Assembly (NCBI GenBank): GCA_941918925.1
Contig: OW799234.1
Coordinates: 43,492,412 to 43,556,411 of the forward strand
DNA length: 64,000 bases
Source of the DNA: Phyto melanocephala
Taxonomy: Eukaryota > Arthropoda > Insecta > Diptera > Rhinophoridae
Direction of reading: 5' to 3'
Position numbers and translations under genes: made by a program. How positions within the stretch are numbered: position 1 is the first letter of the stretch; each line of letters begins with the position of its first letter. Below the pieces are notes generated by a model. The model did not search any database, was not told where the DNA came from, and saw only the letters and a program-made list of their open reading frames with translations. Below, piece by piece: positions 40,930-51,787 of this stretch.

Positions 40930-41395
40930 TATAGTAAATACTGTGTTTCCCGTGCTAAATATAATCTAATAACCTCAAAATTATATTCTTGTTATCTTAC
41001 TAAATTGAAGTTAATTTTTAAACGTGATTCAAAAACATTTTATAAGTTTGTAAACTCTAAAATAAAATCTTCTCGATACCCAAACGTGATGAAATACTTG
41101 AATGAAGATTCTACTGATGATGCAACTATTAGTCATGTTTTCTGATTTTTTTGCAAACACATATTCTGATAAACTTTATGATTTTACAATTACATATTCA
41201 TATCCTATTGCTGAATATCAATTTCATTTTCCCTTATAAATACTTCCGACATTGTTACCTCCATGAAAGGTATAAAATAATCTGTTTACAGTGGACCTGA
41301 TGGGATTCCATCTTGTATTTTAACAACAGCATGTCTTTTTCATGAGATTTACACGAATCTGAATAGTTTTTCCACGCTGATTTCAAAAATATATG
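40930..41395 (+). pseudogene. LINE fragment (linker and RT start)
   Basis: Frames read FKRDSKTFYKFVNSKIKSS and YPNVMKYLNED, then SGPDGIPSCILTTACLFHEI, the segment that leads into reverse transcriptase in Jockey-type LINEs. The RT itself continues at about 44410 after unrelated DNA (41396-44400). Stops and frameshifts throughout. Confidence 0.6.
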
Positions 41396-41435
41396 CCGTT
41401 TTCATGTAGCACCTCTGGAGTTTATAAAATATATT

Positions 41436-41830
41436 TATTCTTTGAATCTCTTTTTGAATTTTCTAGAGCGAGATGTCATATGAGTACTATTTTGAATGCT
41501 CCAACAATAATAAGCTATCATATGTTCAATTCTGTGCCCCTGATACCTCTCCTCCATAGTACGAATATCCTTGTGAAAGCGCTCTCCTTATTCCTCGCTT
41601 AGGTCACCAAGATTTTTTGGAAAACAGTCTAGATGGCTGTGAATTTAGTGAAGCTTAATACTAATGTTGCATCCAAGCCGCTGGAAGTGTATCAGCAACT
41701 GTTCAACGTGCTGAATGTAGCCGTCACATTTCTTATTGACCAAAAAATTTCTCACTACCCAAAGAAACTCTTCCCATACACATTTCTCGACAGCTGTCAT
41801 ATGGTTGATGAAAACTTTATCATCTATCAA
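41436..41830 (-). pseudogene. C-terminal fragment of the uncharacterised insect transposon-type protein
   Basis: Minus strand: VEKCVWEEFLWVVRNFLVNK, then ISIKLH. After a frame break comes HLDCFPKNLGDLSEE-stop-GERFHKDIRTMEERYQGH and YYCWSIQ. This is the highly conserved end of the same protein family whose zinc-binding start is at 37237. An in-frame stop inside EE*GERFH and the frameshift show it is dead. Confidence 0.65.
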
Positions 41831-41968
41831 CTTCCTGATTTGTGGTCCCTTACGGGGACTACCGTAGTAATCAAAATCACTGTCGTCGTTTTCGGTTTGT
41901 TCGCTGCACTGGTCTGAATTTTGCGAAGATGTACATGGGTGCTGTGTTGATGTGTCACTTATCTTCTA

Positions 41969-42834
41969 TCTATATATATAAAAGTGAAACTCTGTGTGTG
42001 TGTGTGTGTTAGCTATAGACTCCGAAACTGTAAAACCGATCGGACTCAAACTTTGGCAAGTTGTTGTACACATACCAGGGAGTGTTTATGGGTAGAAAAA
42101 AGTGGGCGGGGCCACGCTCATAAAAATTAGTTATCAGTTTTAGCTACTTGCACTTGACCGATTTTTCTGAAACTTTGCACACATATCGAGCTGTCATGAC
42201 TTAATAATTTGGTGATAAGAAAAGTGGGCGGGGCCACGCCCCTAAAAAAGTTTTAATTTTGAGGTACATGCACAGGACCGATTTTTCTGAAACTTTGCAC
42301 ACATACTAAGCTGTCATAACCATATAATTTCATGATTAGAAAAGTGGGCAGGGCCACGCCCATAAAAAAAGGTTTTATTTTTGAGGTACTTGCACTTGAC
42401 CGATTTTTCTGAAACTTTGCACACATATCGAGCTGTCATGACTAAATAATTTCGTGATTAGAAAAGTAGGCAGTGCCACGCCCATAAAAAATAGGTATCA
42501 TTTTGAGATTCTTGCACTGGGCCGATTATTCTGAAACTTTGCACACATATTGAGCTATTATGACTTTACAATTTCGTGATTAGAAAAGTGGGCAGGGCCA
42601 CGCCCATAAATACAATTATAATTTTTAGATACTTGCACTTGTCCGATTCTTCTGAAACTTTGCACACATATTGAGCTGTTATGACTTTACAAATTCGTGA
42701 TTAGAAAAGTGGGCAATGCCACGCCCATAAAAGAAAATTATAATATTTAGGTTTTTGCACTTGATATTCAATTAAAATTCAGAATGCATTTCAATTCATT
42801 AAGGGGCGTAGCAACGCGCGCCGGGTTTGGCTAG
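41969..42834 (+). mobile_element. Non-autonomous Helitron, copy 3
   Basis: TCTATATATATAAAAGTG to GCGCGCCGGGTTTGGCTAG, with about six 120-bp units. Copy 4 begins immediately after its CTAG. Confidence 0.85.
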
Positions 42835-43894
42835 TATATATATAAAAGTGAAACTCTGTGTTTGTGTGTGTGTTAGCTATAGACTCCGAAACTGTAAAAC
42901 CGATCGGACTCAAACTTTGGCAATTTGTTGTACACATACCGGGGAGTGTTTATGGGTGGAAAAAAGTGAGCGGGGCCACGCCCACAAAAATTAGTTATCA
43001 GTTTTAGCTACTTGCACTTGACCGATTTTTCTGAAACTTTGGTGATAAGAAAAGTGGGCGGTGCCACGCCCCAAAAAAAGTTTTAATTTTGAGGTACTTG
43101 CACTTGACCGATTTTTCTGAAACTTTTCACACATACTAAGCTGTCATAACCATATAATTTCGTGACTAGAAAAGTGGGCAGTGCCACGCCCATAAAAAAT
43201 AGGTATCATTTTGAGATTCTTGCACTGGACCGATTATTCTGAAACTTGCATATTGAGCTATTATGACTTTACAATTTCGTGATTAGAAAAGTGGGCAGGG
43301 CCACGCCCATAAAAACAATTATAATTTTGAGGTAATTGCACTGGTCCGATTTTTCTGAAACTTTGCACACATACTAAGCTGTCATAACCATATAATTTCG
43401 TGATTAGAAAAGTGGGCAGGGCCACGCCCATAAAAAAAGGTTTTAATTTTAAAGTCTTGCACTTGACCGATTTTTCTGAAACTTTGCACATATATCGAGC
43501 TGTCATGACTAAATAATTTCGTGGCTAGAAAAGTGGGCAGTGCCACGCCCATAAAAAATAGGTATCATTTTGAGATTCTTGCACTGGACCGATTATTCTG
43601 AAACTTGCATATTGAGCTATTATGACTTTACAATTTCGTGATTAGAAAAGTGGGCAGGGCCACGCCCATAAAAACAATTATAATTTTGAGGTACTTGCAC
43701 TGGTCCGATTCTTCTGAAACTTTGCACACATATTGAGCTGTTATGACTTTACAATTTCGTGATTAGAAAAGTGGGCAATGCCACGCCCATAAAAAAATTA
43801 TAATATTTAGGTTTTTGCACTTGATATTCAATTAAAATTCAGAATGCATTTCAATTCATTAAGGGGCGTAGCAACCCGCGCCTGGTTTGGCTAG
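42835..43894 (+). mobile_element. Non-autonomous Helitron, copy 4, head-to-tail with copy 3
   Basis: TATATATATAAAAGTG directly abuts the CTAG of copy 3, so it lacks its own TC or shares it. Ends GGTTTGGCTAG with CGCGCCTGG variation. Its units include a shortened form with GAAACTTGCATATTGAGC. Confidence 0.8.
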
Positions 43895-44400
43895 TACTCA
43901 ATACTGGTCTTATGGCATATTTCAAGTTTGAATAACTACATCCACTTAGAGCAATTTTTATGGTTTATTCCTATGATTTTCGTTTACACAGAAATAACAG
44001 TCATGATAGTTGGATGGTTCACGCCAAATCATAGGAGCATTGTACTAAAAAGTGGATATTTTTTTGTTGGCCCACAGTCGCAAAGATTCAACACATGTTT
44101 TACATACCAAACTTGGTATTCAAGGTTTAGCGTTTGACGGCAACATAAATTCTCCACAAATTTAAACATTTCCTTATTGTAAAAGACATACTGAAATTTA
44201 TAAAGGAACTAGTTAAGTTACACCGCTATTTATATAAACTATCGACTACTTATGTTAATTTAAGATGGTACCTGTATCTCACTAACTAGATCAGCTACAA
44301 AAAAATCTGATTTGAAATCAGCGCACCCAAATTAGTAAGCAACAGTAGAAAAACTTTATGAAACAAAAATAAAGTGTTATTTTGTTTTTCTGTGTTATCT
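43895..44400. other. Duplicated spacer, no gene seen
   Basis: Nearly the same as 48108-48615. The small frame at 43928-44137 (MNNYIHLEQFLWFIPMI) is repeated in both copies but its end differs by a frameshift, arguing against coding. Confidence 0.45.
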
Positions 44401-45350
44401 TTAATGCGTCAATAAAATATGGTTACTCTCCCCAATTTTGGAAGGAATCCTATATTATTCTCTTATTTAAATCAGGGAATAATCAAATATTATGAACTAC
44501 AGAGGTATTGCAAAATTAAGTGCCATATCTAACCTCTTTGAAAAATGTTTATCTAATTTCCTTTCATATGAGGTGTCATCATTATTGTCTCCGACTAAGC
44601 ATGGTTTCAGGAAATATTGCTCAGAAATGATAAACATTTTGCAATTAACTACGTTGATAGTTAAAGGGTTTACTACTTCTCAACGTACTGATGTTATATA
44701 TACAGATTTTAGCAAAACATTCGACAAGGTCAACCATGACCTCCTTCTTTTTAAGGTAAAATCAATGGGTTTTACTAAACGTACTTACAATTGAATAAAA
44801 AGGTGTCTTTCTGGTAGATCACAAAACGTATGTTTTAAGGATACTATGTCCAAGAAAATTATAGTTAATTCTGGAGTTCCTCAAGGGAGTCATCTAGGCT
44901 CACTTTATAAATGATCTACCAGCTGTAATAAGACTCTGTAATATCCTTTTGTATGCTGACGATGTAACAATTTTTCTTAACTATAAAATAAAAAATATTC
45001 AAATATATGTGCTTCTACCGAAATTGTTGTTCTCCAGTTAATTATACATTAAATAGAGTTTACTTTATCCTAAATTAGATTTCCGCAAGCATATAAACAC
45101 GATCGTTAACAAATAGCGTGGAGTGTTTGCTTATACAAAACGATGGTCAAAAGAATTTTCCGATCCAGGTATTACTATTACAGTTATACATATCTCTAGT
45201 AAGACCAATATTGGAGTATGGATCTAATGTTTGGGACCCCAAATGTAATGTCAATGTTAATCGCATCGAATCTGTGCAAAAGCAATATCTACAGTTTTGT
45301 CTAAGACCTTTGGAGACTATCTTATGAACATACCGCCATACGAAACCATG
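44400..45350 (+). pseudogene. LINE reverse transcriptase fragment, copy A
   Basis: Frames read FWKESYIIPLFKSG and MNYRGIAKLSAISNLFEK, then HGFRKYCSE, DVIYTDFSKTFDKVNHDLLL, VNSGVPQGSHLGSL and LLYADDVTIF (near 44950), then LYISLVRPILEYGSNVWDP. Jockey-type RT in several frames with deletions. It continues from 40930-41395 and is repeated at 48615-49540. Confidence 0.75.
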
Positions 45351-45712
45351 CTAGCAATAATCAAATTGCCTTAGATCTATGCTAAGTGTGTCTTTTTTGA
45401 TAAACTGATTTTTTATTTATGGAACTTTTCGGTTCAAACTAATATTTAGATTTTATTTCAGGTTTGAGTTCATATTAAAATTCTTTTTGTAACAAAAAAT
45501 TTTTTAATTGTTATAAATGAAAGAATAATCTGAAATTTTTATTTTATTTATATTTTATGTCGTACAACCCGTTACTTTCGAAGTCTGATTGTCCTTATTG
45601 GACAACGATAAAGACAATGATGCGCGAGCTCTTGATCCGCCAAGAGCTGAATTACGACTGCTTCTTTATTTAGTTGTGAATCTTTTAATTATTTTTTTTT
45701 TTTTCAGGTATT
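45351..45712. other. AT-rich end of duplication unit A
   Basis: Non-coding. Ends in a T run and CAGGTATT at the unit A/B junction. Confidence 0.4.
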
Positions 45713-45794
45713 CGTTTTCGGTTTGTTCGCTGCACTGGTCTGAATTTTGCGAAGATGTACATGGGTGCTGTGTTGATGTGTCACTAATCTTCTA

Positions 45795-45814
45795 TCTATA
45801 TATATAAAAGTGAA

Positions 45815-45845
<31 letters not shown>

Positions 45846-46546
45846 TAGCTATAGACTCCGAAACTGTAAAACCGATCGGACTCAAACTTTGTTAAGTTGT
45901 TGTACTCATACCAGGGAGTGTTTATGGGTGGAAAAAAGTGGGCGAGGCCACGCCCATAAAAAATTAGTTATCGTTTTAAGCTACTTGCACATGACCGATT
46001 TTTCTGAAACTTTGCACACATATCGAGCTCTCATGACTAAATAATTTCGTGATTAGAAAAGTGGGCGGGGTCACGCCCATAAAAAAGTTTTAATTTTGAG
46101 GTACTTGCACTGGACGGATTTTTCCGAAACTTTGCACACATATTGAGCTGTCATGACTTTATATTTTCGTGATTAGAAAAGTGGGCAGGGCCACGCCCAT
46201 AAAAAAAAAATATAAGTTTGAGGTACTTGCACTGGACCGATTTCTCTAAAACTTTGCACACACACTAAGCTGTCATGACTTTACAATTTCGTGATTAGAA
46301 AAGTGGGCAGTGCCACGCCCATAAAAAAAGTTATCATTTTGAGGTACTTGCACTGGACCGATTTTTCTGAAACTTTGCACACATTTTGAACTGTTATGAC
46401 TTTACAATTTCGTTATTAGAAAAGTGGGCAGTGCCACGCCCATAAAAAATTATAATTTTTAGGTTTTTGCACTTGATATTCAATAAAAATTCAGAATGCA
46501 TTTTGATTCATTAAGGGGGGTTGCAACGCGCGCCGGGTTTGGCTAG
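45795..46546 (+). mobile_element. Non-autonomous Helitron, copy 5
   Basis: TCTATATATATAAAAGTG to GCGCGCCGGGTTTGGCTAG, preceded by a long TG run in the 5' end. Counterpart of copy 3 in unit B. Confidence 0.85.
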
Positions 46547-46550
46547 TCTA

Positions 46551-48107
46551 TCTATATATATAAAAGTGAAACTCTGTGTGTGTGTGTTAGCTATAGACTC
46601 CGAAACTGTAAAACCGATCGGACTCAAACTTTGGCAAGTTGTTGTACACATACCGGGGAGTGTTTATGGGTGGAAAAAAGTGGGCGGGGCCACGCCCATA
46701 AAAATTAGTTATCAGTTTTAGCTACTTGCACTTGACCGATTTTTCTGAAACTTTGCACACATATCGAGCTGTCATGACATAATAATTTGGTGATAAGAAA
46801 AGTGGGCGGTGCCACGCCCCTAAAAAAGTTTTAATTTTGAGGTACTTGCACTGGATCGATTTTTCTGAAACTTTGCACACATACTAAGCTGTCATAACCA
46901 TATAATTTCGTGATTAGAAAAGTGGGCAGGGCCACACCCATAAAAAAAAAAATTTTAATTTTAACTTGACCGATTTTTCTGAAACTTTGCACACATACAA
47001 AGCTGTCATAACCATATAATTTCGTGACTAGAAAAGTGGGCAGTGCCACGCCCATAAAAAATAGGTATCATTTTGAGATTCTTGCACTGGACCGATTATT
47101 CTGAAACTTGCACATTGAGCTATTATGACTTTACAATTTCGTGATTAGAAAAGTGGGCAGGGCCACGCCCATAAAAACAATTATAATTTTTAAGTACTTG
47201 CACTGGTCCGATTTTTCTGAAACTTTGCACACATACTAAGCTGTCATAACCATATAATTTCGTGATTAGAAAAGTGGGCAGGGCCACACCCATAAAAAAA
47301 AAAATTTTAATTTTAACTTGACCGATTTTTCTGAAACTTTGCACACATACTAAGCTGTCATAACCATATAATTTCGTGACTAGAAAAGTGGGCAGTGCCA
47401 CGCCCATAAAAAATAGGTATCATTTTGAGATTCTTGCACTGGACCGATTATTCTGAAACTTGCACATTGAGCTATTATGACTTTACAATTTCGTGATTAG
47501 AAAAGTGGGCAGGGCCACGCCCATAAAAACAATTATAATTTTGAAGTACTTGCACTGGTCCGATTTTTCTGAAACTTTGCACACATACTAAGCTGTCATA
47601 ACCATATAATTTCGTGATTAGAAAAGTGGGCAGGGCCACGCCCATAAAAAAGGTTTTAATTTTAAGGTCTTGCACTTGACCGATTTTTCTGAAACTTTGC
47701 ACATATATCGAGCTGTCATGACTAAATAATTTCGTGGCTAGAAAAGTGGGCAGTGCCACGCCCATAAAAAATAGGTATAATTTTGAGATTCTTGCACTGG
47801 ACCGATTATTCTGAAACTTGCATATTGAGCTATTATGACTTTACAATTTCGTGATTAGAAAAGTGGGCAGGGCCACGCCCATAAAAACAATTATAATTTT
47901 GAGGTACTTGCACTGGTCCGATTCTTCTGAAACTTTGCACACATATTGAGCTGTTATGACTTTACAATTTCGTGATTAGAAAAGTGGGCAATGCCACGCC
48001 CATAAAAAAATTATAATATTTAGGTTTTTGCACTTGATATTCAATTAAAATTCAGAATGCATTTCAATTCATTAAGGGGCGTAGCAACCCGCGCCGGGTT
48101 TGGCTAG
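46551..48107 (+). mobile_element. Non-autonomous Helitron, copy 6
   Basis: TCTATATATATAAAAGTG to GGTTTGGCTAG. The longest copy, counterpart of copy 4. A higher-order block of about 350 bp (two to three basic units) is repeated inside near 46900-47550, explaining its length. Confidence 0.85.
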
Positions 48108-48614
48108 TACTCAATACTGGTCTTATGGCATATTTCAAGTTTGAATAACTACATCCACTTAGAGCAATTTTTATGGTTTATTCCTATGATTTTCGTTTAC
48201 ACAGAAATAACAGTCATGATAGTTGGATGGTTCACGCCAAATCATAGGAGCGTTGTACTAAAAAGTGGATATTTTTTTTGTTGGCCCACAGTCGCAAAGA
48301 TTCAACACATGTTTTACATACCAAACTTGGTATTCAAGGTTTAGCGTTTGACGGCAACATAAATTCTCCACAAATTTAAACATTTCCTTATTGTAAAAGA
48401 CATACTGAAATTTATAAAGGAACTAGTTAAGTTACACCGCTATTTATATAAACTATCGACTACTTATGTAAATTTAAGATGGTACCTGTATCTCACTAAC
48501 TAGATCAGCTACAAAAAAATCTGATTTGAAATCAGCGCACCCAAATTAGTAAGCAACAGTAGAAAAACTTTATGAAACAAAAATAAAGTGTTATTTTGTT
48601 TTTCTGTGTTATCT

Positions 48615-49540
48615 TTAATGCGTCAATAAAATATGGTTACTCTCCCCAATTTTGGAAGGAATCCTATATTATTCTCTTATTTAAATCAGGGAATAATCAA
48701 ATATTATGAACTACAGAGGTATTGCAAAATTAAGTGCCATATCTAAACTCTTTGAAAAATGTTTATCTAATTTCCTTTCATATGAGGTGTCATCATTATC
48801 GTCGCCGACTCAGCATGGTTTCAGGAAATATTGCTCAGAAATGATAAACATTTTGCAATTAACTACGTTGATAGTTAAAGGGTTTACTACTTCTCAACGT
48901 ACTGATGTTATATATACAGATTTTAGCAAAACATTCGACAAGGTCAACCATGACCTCCTTCTTTTTAAGGTAAAATCAATGGGTTTTACTAAACGTACTT
49001 ACAATTGAATAAAAAGGTGTCTTTCTGGTAGATCACAAAACGTATGTTTTAAGGATACTATGTCCAAGAAAATTATAGTTAATTCTGGAGTTCCTCAAGG
49101 GAGTCATCTAGGCTCACTTTATAAATGATCTACCAGCTGTAATAAGACTCTGTAATATCCTTTTGTATGCTGACGATGTAACAATTTTTCTTAACTATAA
49201 AATAAAAAATATTCAAATATATGTGCTTCTACCGAAATTGTTGTTCTCCAGTTAATTATACATTAAATAGAGTTTACTTTATCCTAAATTAGATTTCCGC
49301 AAGCATATAAACACGATCGTTAACAAATAGCGTGGAGTGTTTGCTTATACAAAACGATGGTCAAAAGAATTTTCCGATCCAGGTATTACTATTACAGTTA
49401 TATATATCTCTAGTAAGACCAATATTGGAGTATGGATCTAATGTTTGGGACCCCAAATGTAATGTCAATGTTAATCGCATCGAATCTGTGCAAAAGCAAT
49501 AACTACAGTTTTGTCTAAGACCTTTGGAGACTATCTTATG
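48615..49540 (+). pseudogene. LINE reverse transcriptase fragment, copy B
   Basis: Same as the fragment at 44400-45350 with a handful of substitutions (for example SNLFEK against SKLFEK, PTKHGF against PTQHGF). Same stops, so it was already dead when duplicated. Confidence 0.75.
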
Positions 49541-49924
49541 AACATACCGCCATACGAAACCATGCTAGCAATAATCAAATTGCCTTAGATCTATGCTAAG
49601 TGTGTCTTTTTTGATAAACTGATTTTTTATTTATGGAACTTTTCGGTTCAAACTAATATTTAGATTTTATTTCAGGTTTGAGTTCATATTAAAATTCTTT
49701 TTGTAACAAAGAATTTTTTAATTGTTATAAATGAAAGAATAATCTGAAATTTTTATTTTATTTATATTTTATGTCGTACAACCCGTTACTTTCGAAGTCT
49801 GATTGTCCTTATTGGAAACGATAAAGACAATGATGCGCGAGCTCTTGATCCGCCAAGAGCTGAATTACGACTGGTTCTTTATTTAGTTGTGAATCTTTTA
49901 ATTATTTTTTTTTTTTCAGGTATT

Positions 49925-50194
49925 CAAGTATCTATAGCCAAAAATCACAATGGGATATAAAATGTAATACTTTTCATTTATATACATGAGTTATTAAATT
50001 TTTAAACCCCATTACATACTTATATACCAAGCAATCTAACATAGTAGAAAATTTTACTAAGTCTCATATGCCTATTAAACACTGTTATTTGGTAAAATTG
50101 CGACACTGTTACTTTTTTAATTTTTGGTTAAACATTGATTTTTAAGAATGTTTCATATTAAGTATTAATATTGTAAATGTACAGAATAACTTAC
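49925..50194 (-). other. Start of xrn1 intron 2
   Basis: Non-coding DNA between the duplication and the donor site GTAAGT of xrn1 exon 2. No further xrn1 exon is seen on the minus strand in the rest of the window. Confidence 0.5.
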
Positions 50195-50632
50195 ATTATG
50201 TCCGCTAAGTATGACACGACACTTTTGCCAAAGTGGATCGGCGCTAATCTTACTTTTAATAAAATACCGTAAAGCTTCGTGCAACCGATCCATGAACTCT
50301 GTGCCAGGTGTAATGCAGTTACTATCAAAACGTTCATGTTCTCTAACTTCGCCCCGTATTTTGGCCAAATTTTCGAATATTTCAGCTTCCTTAGCCGAGC
50401 GGAAACGGCGACTTCGTTGTTGATTCATTTTCGCACGTGGTGCAACGCCATCGATTGCCATAAAGAATAATTTCTGTGGTTTAATCAAAAAGAATAGCGC
50501 ATCAATGTAATTAAAAATATCTTTGAACAGTTCATCTTCTGTTATGTTAAAATGTATATTAGTATCATCTGGATGCGAACAGTTGTGAATAATTCCATTC
50601 ATGTCCAAATACATATTATCAAAATCTGGGAT
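50195..50632 (-). CDS. pcm: XRN1-type 5'-3' exoribonuclease, exon 2
   Basis: Second coding exon of the cytoplasmic 5'-3' mRNA exonuclease (Drosophila pacman). It encodes IPDFDNMYLDMNGIIHNCSH, then DVFF-type KLFFMAIDGVAPRAKMNQQR, RRFRSAKEAE, RFDSNCITPGTEFMDRL and ILSGHN. This is the conserved N-terminal nuclease segment, with the acidic metal-binding residues (DMNG, DGVAP) intact. The acceptor is TTTTTTAG before 50632 and the donor is AAT|GTAAGT at 50194. The exon starts in phase 0, continuing exon 1. Acts on decapped mRNA in the cytoplasm. The catalytic domain continues in exons not present here. Confidence 0.95.
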
Positions 50633-50703
50633 CTAAAAAATATTTGTTCAATGTTGTTTAGAAGCATTTCAAGAAGATGTATTAACAATTTAGTTAAACT
50701 TAC

Positions 50704-50778
50704 ACATTGTTCCCTGGCCAATTCACTAAGGCATGGATAACGTTCACTTATGTAGCGGAAAAATTTTGGTACACCCAT
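50704..50778 (-). CDS. pcm: XRN1-type 5'-3' exoribonuclease, exon 1
   Basis: 25 codons from ATG: MGVPKFFRYISERYPCLSEL and on to AREQC, the XRN1 signature start (in XRN1 proteins the N-terminal Met-Gly-Val-Pro-Lys is nearly invariant). Ends at a GTAAGT donor (50703-50698). Intron 1 is 71 bp. The promoter would lie between 50779 and 53447, shared with the divergent Ucp4-type gene. Confidence 0.95.
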
Positions 50779-51587
50779 CTTCAGATTCTTGAGCTTAAAT
50801 AAGTTTCCTGATATCTTCTTTTTTATTCTTCTTTATGCTAAGGACAAAAAGTTGAATTTTTTGCTTTAATCATTTTCTTAAATTTCATGATACTTACTTA
50901 ATAATTTGTTTTTATTATGTCTATGCTCTTTTTTTGTATATGTATATTTAAATATAGTAATTAAATTACTTGTTTACAAAAATCATTATGTGCAAAATAA
51001 ACCTATAGAAAAACTTTACAACACAGCCAAACGAAAAATTGAACAAAACTTTTTATCCTAAAAGGGTACCAAAATATTTGATAGCCTCACTAAGCAGCTG
51101 ATTTTTTTCTTTACATTGCGATCTAACTGAAATGTCAAAATTTTAATGTTTACGTTTTTCTTAAACGTTTTAAAATTTTTTTTTTCTATCACATAATTTA
51201 TTTATTTATTTATTTATTCAATCTGTGAAAATTTTGTAGAAACACGGTGAAAATATAATATTTCGTTAAGAACAACTGGCTAATTTACAAGACGTTCTCA
51301 GTGTCGTATTGTCATAAAGTTATAATTTTAAAAAATTGTTTGAAAAGGTCTACAATTTTTGCAATAAAAAACTTTACAACAATTTTAAAATTTTCGGAAA
51401 AATTTATGACTTTATGACAATGCTACACTATGAAAACAATAACAATTTTTGGGCTCCATTCTTGTTCTGTGAAATGAAAAAGTTTTTGTATAGCAAAGGG
51501 TATGGTGGCACAATATGATATTACACACAAAAACAAAACAAAAAGTTTCATAGAATTGATACCCTCGTAAATTAAAAAAAAGAAGCA
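50779..51587. other. xrn1 upstream region with repeat fragments
   Basis: AT-rich. A repeat with TAGCCTCACTAAGCAGCTGA and TCTAACTGAAATGTCAAAAT at about 51080-51140 recurs at about 51840-51900. (TTTA)n at 51200-51222. No gene recognised. Confidence 0.5.
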
Positions 51588-51595
51588 GTTTCTTG

Positions 51596-51779
51596 CATGG
51601 TGTAATTACATAAGGTGATAGCGTAAAGGAGAGCAATTTTTGTCTTTCTTTTTTTATGTAAGGAGTTTGACGATTTCCGGAGTTGAAATCATTTTATTAA
51701 ATATGTAGTTTGACATACTCCAGAACACAAAAAAATAATCAGCTGGGCTGGCACCGCCACCTTGTATAAGTGTACCCTG
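51596..51779. mobile_element. P-type MITE, copy 1 (184 bp)
   Basis: Ends CATGGTGTAATTACATAAGG and the reverse complement of CAGGGTACACTTATACAAGG. Perfect 8-bp duplication GTTTCTTG at 51588-51595 and 51780-51787. The TIR resembles the P element terminus CATGATGAAATAACATAAGG (established), and 8 bp is the P target length. Confidence 0.85.
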
Positions 51780-51787
51780 GTTTCTTG

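Larger units (their letters stand above)
41887..45712. repeat. Tandem duplication, unit A (about 3.8 kb)
   Basis: Starts CGTTTTCGGTTTGTTCGCTG and ends TTTTTTTTCAGGTATT. It contains two Helitrons (41969-42834, 42835-43894) and a broken LINE. Unit B follows directly at 45713 with the same start. The 1.8-kb non-Helitron part (43895-45712) is nearly identical to 48108-49924. Confidence 0.85.
45713..49924. repeat. Tandem duplication, unit B (about 4.2 kb)
   Basis: Repeats unit A from CGTTTTCGGTTTGTTCGCTG (45713) to TCAGGTATT (49924). It differs mainly in the number of 120-bp units within its two Helitrons (752 and about 1557 bp against 866 and 1060 bp). Confidence 0.85.

Noticed and set aside
43928..44137. 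Duplicated small ORF MNNYIHLEQFLWF (also 48141-48344)
   Set aside because: The two copies end in different frames because of a one-base T-run difference, so there is no sign of coding constraint.
43261..47765. Minus-strand open frames repeating MGVALPTFLITKLYGYDS / VCVQSFRKIG
   Set aside because: They are the antisense of the 120-bp Helitron minisatellite. The repeat period is a multiple of three in places and keeps frames open, but they vary with unit number and show no protein family.
41969..48107. Regular 120-bp repeats as a CRISPR-like or satellite centromere array
   Set aside because: Repeats are contiguous without unique spacers and lie strictly inside Helitron ends, so this is a transposon-internal minisatellite.
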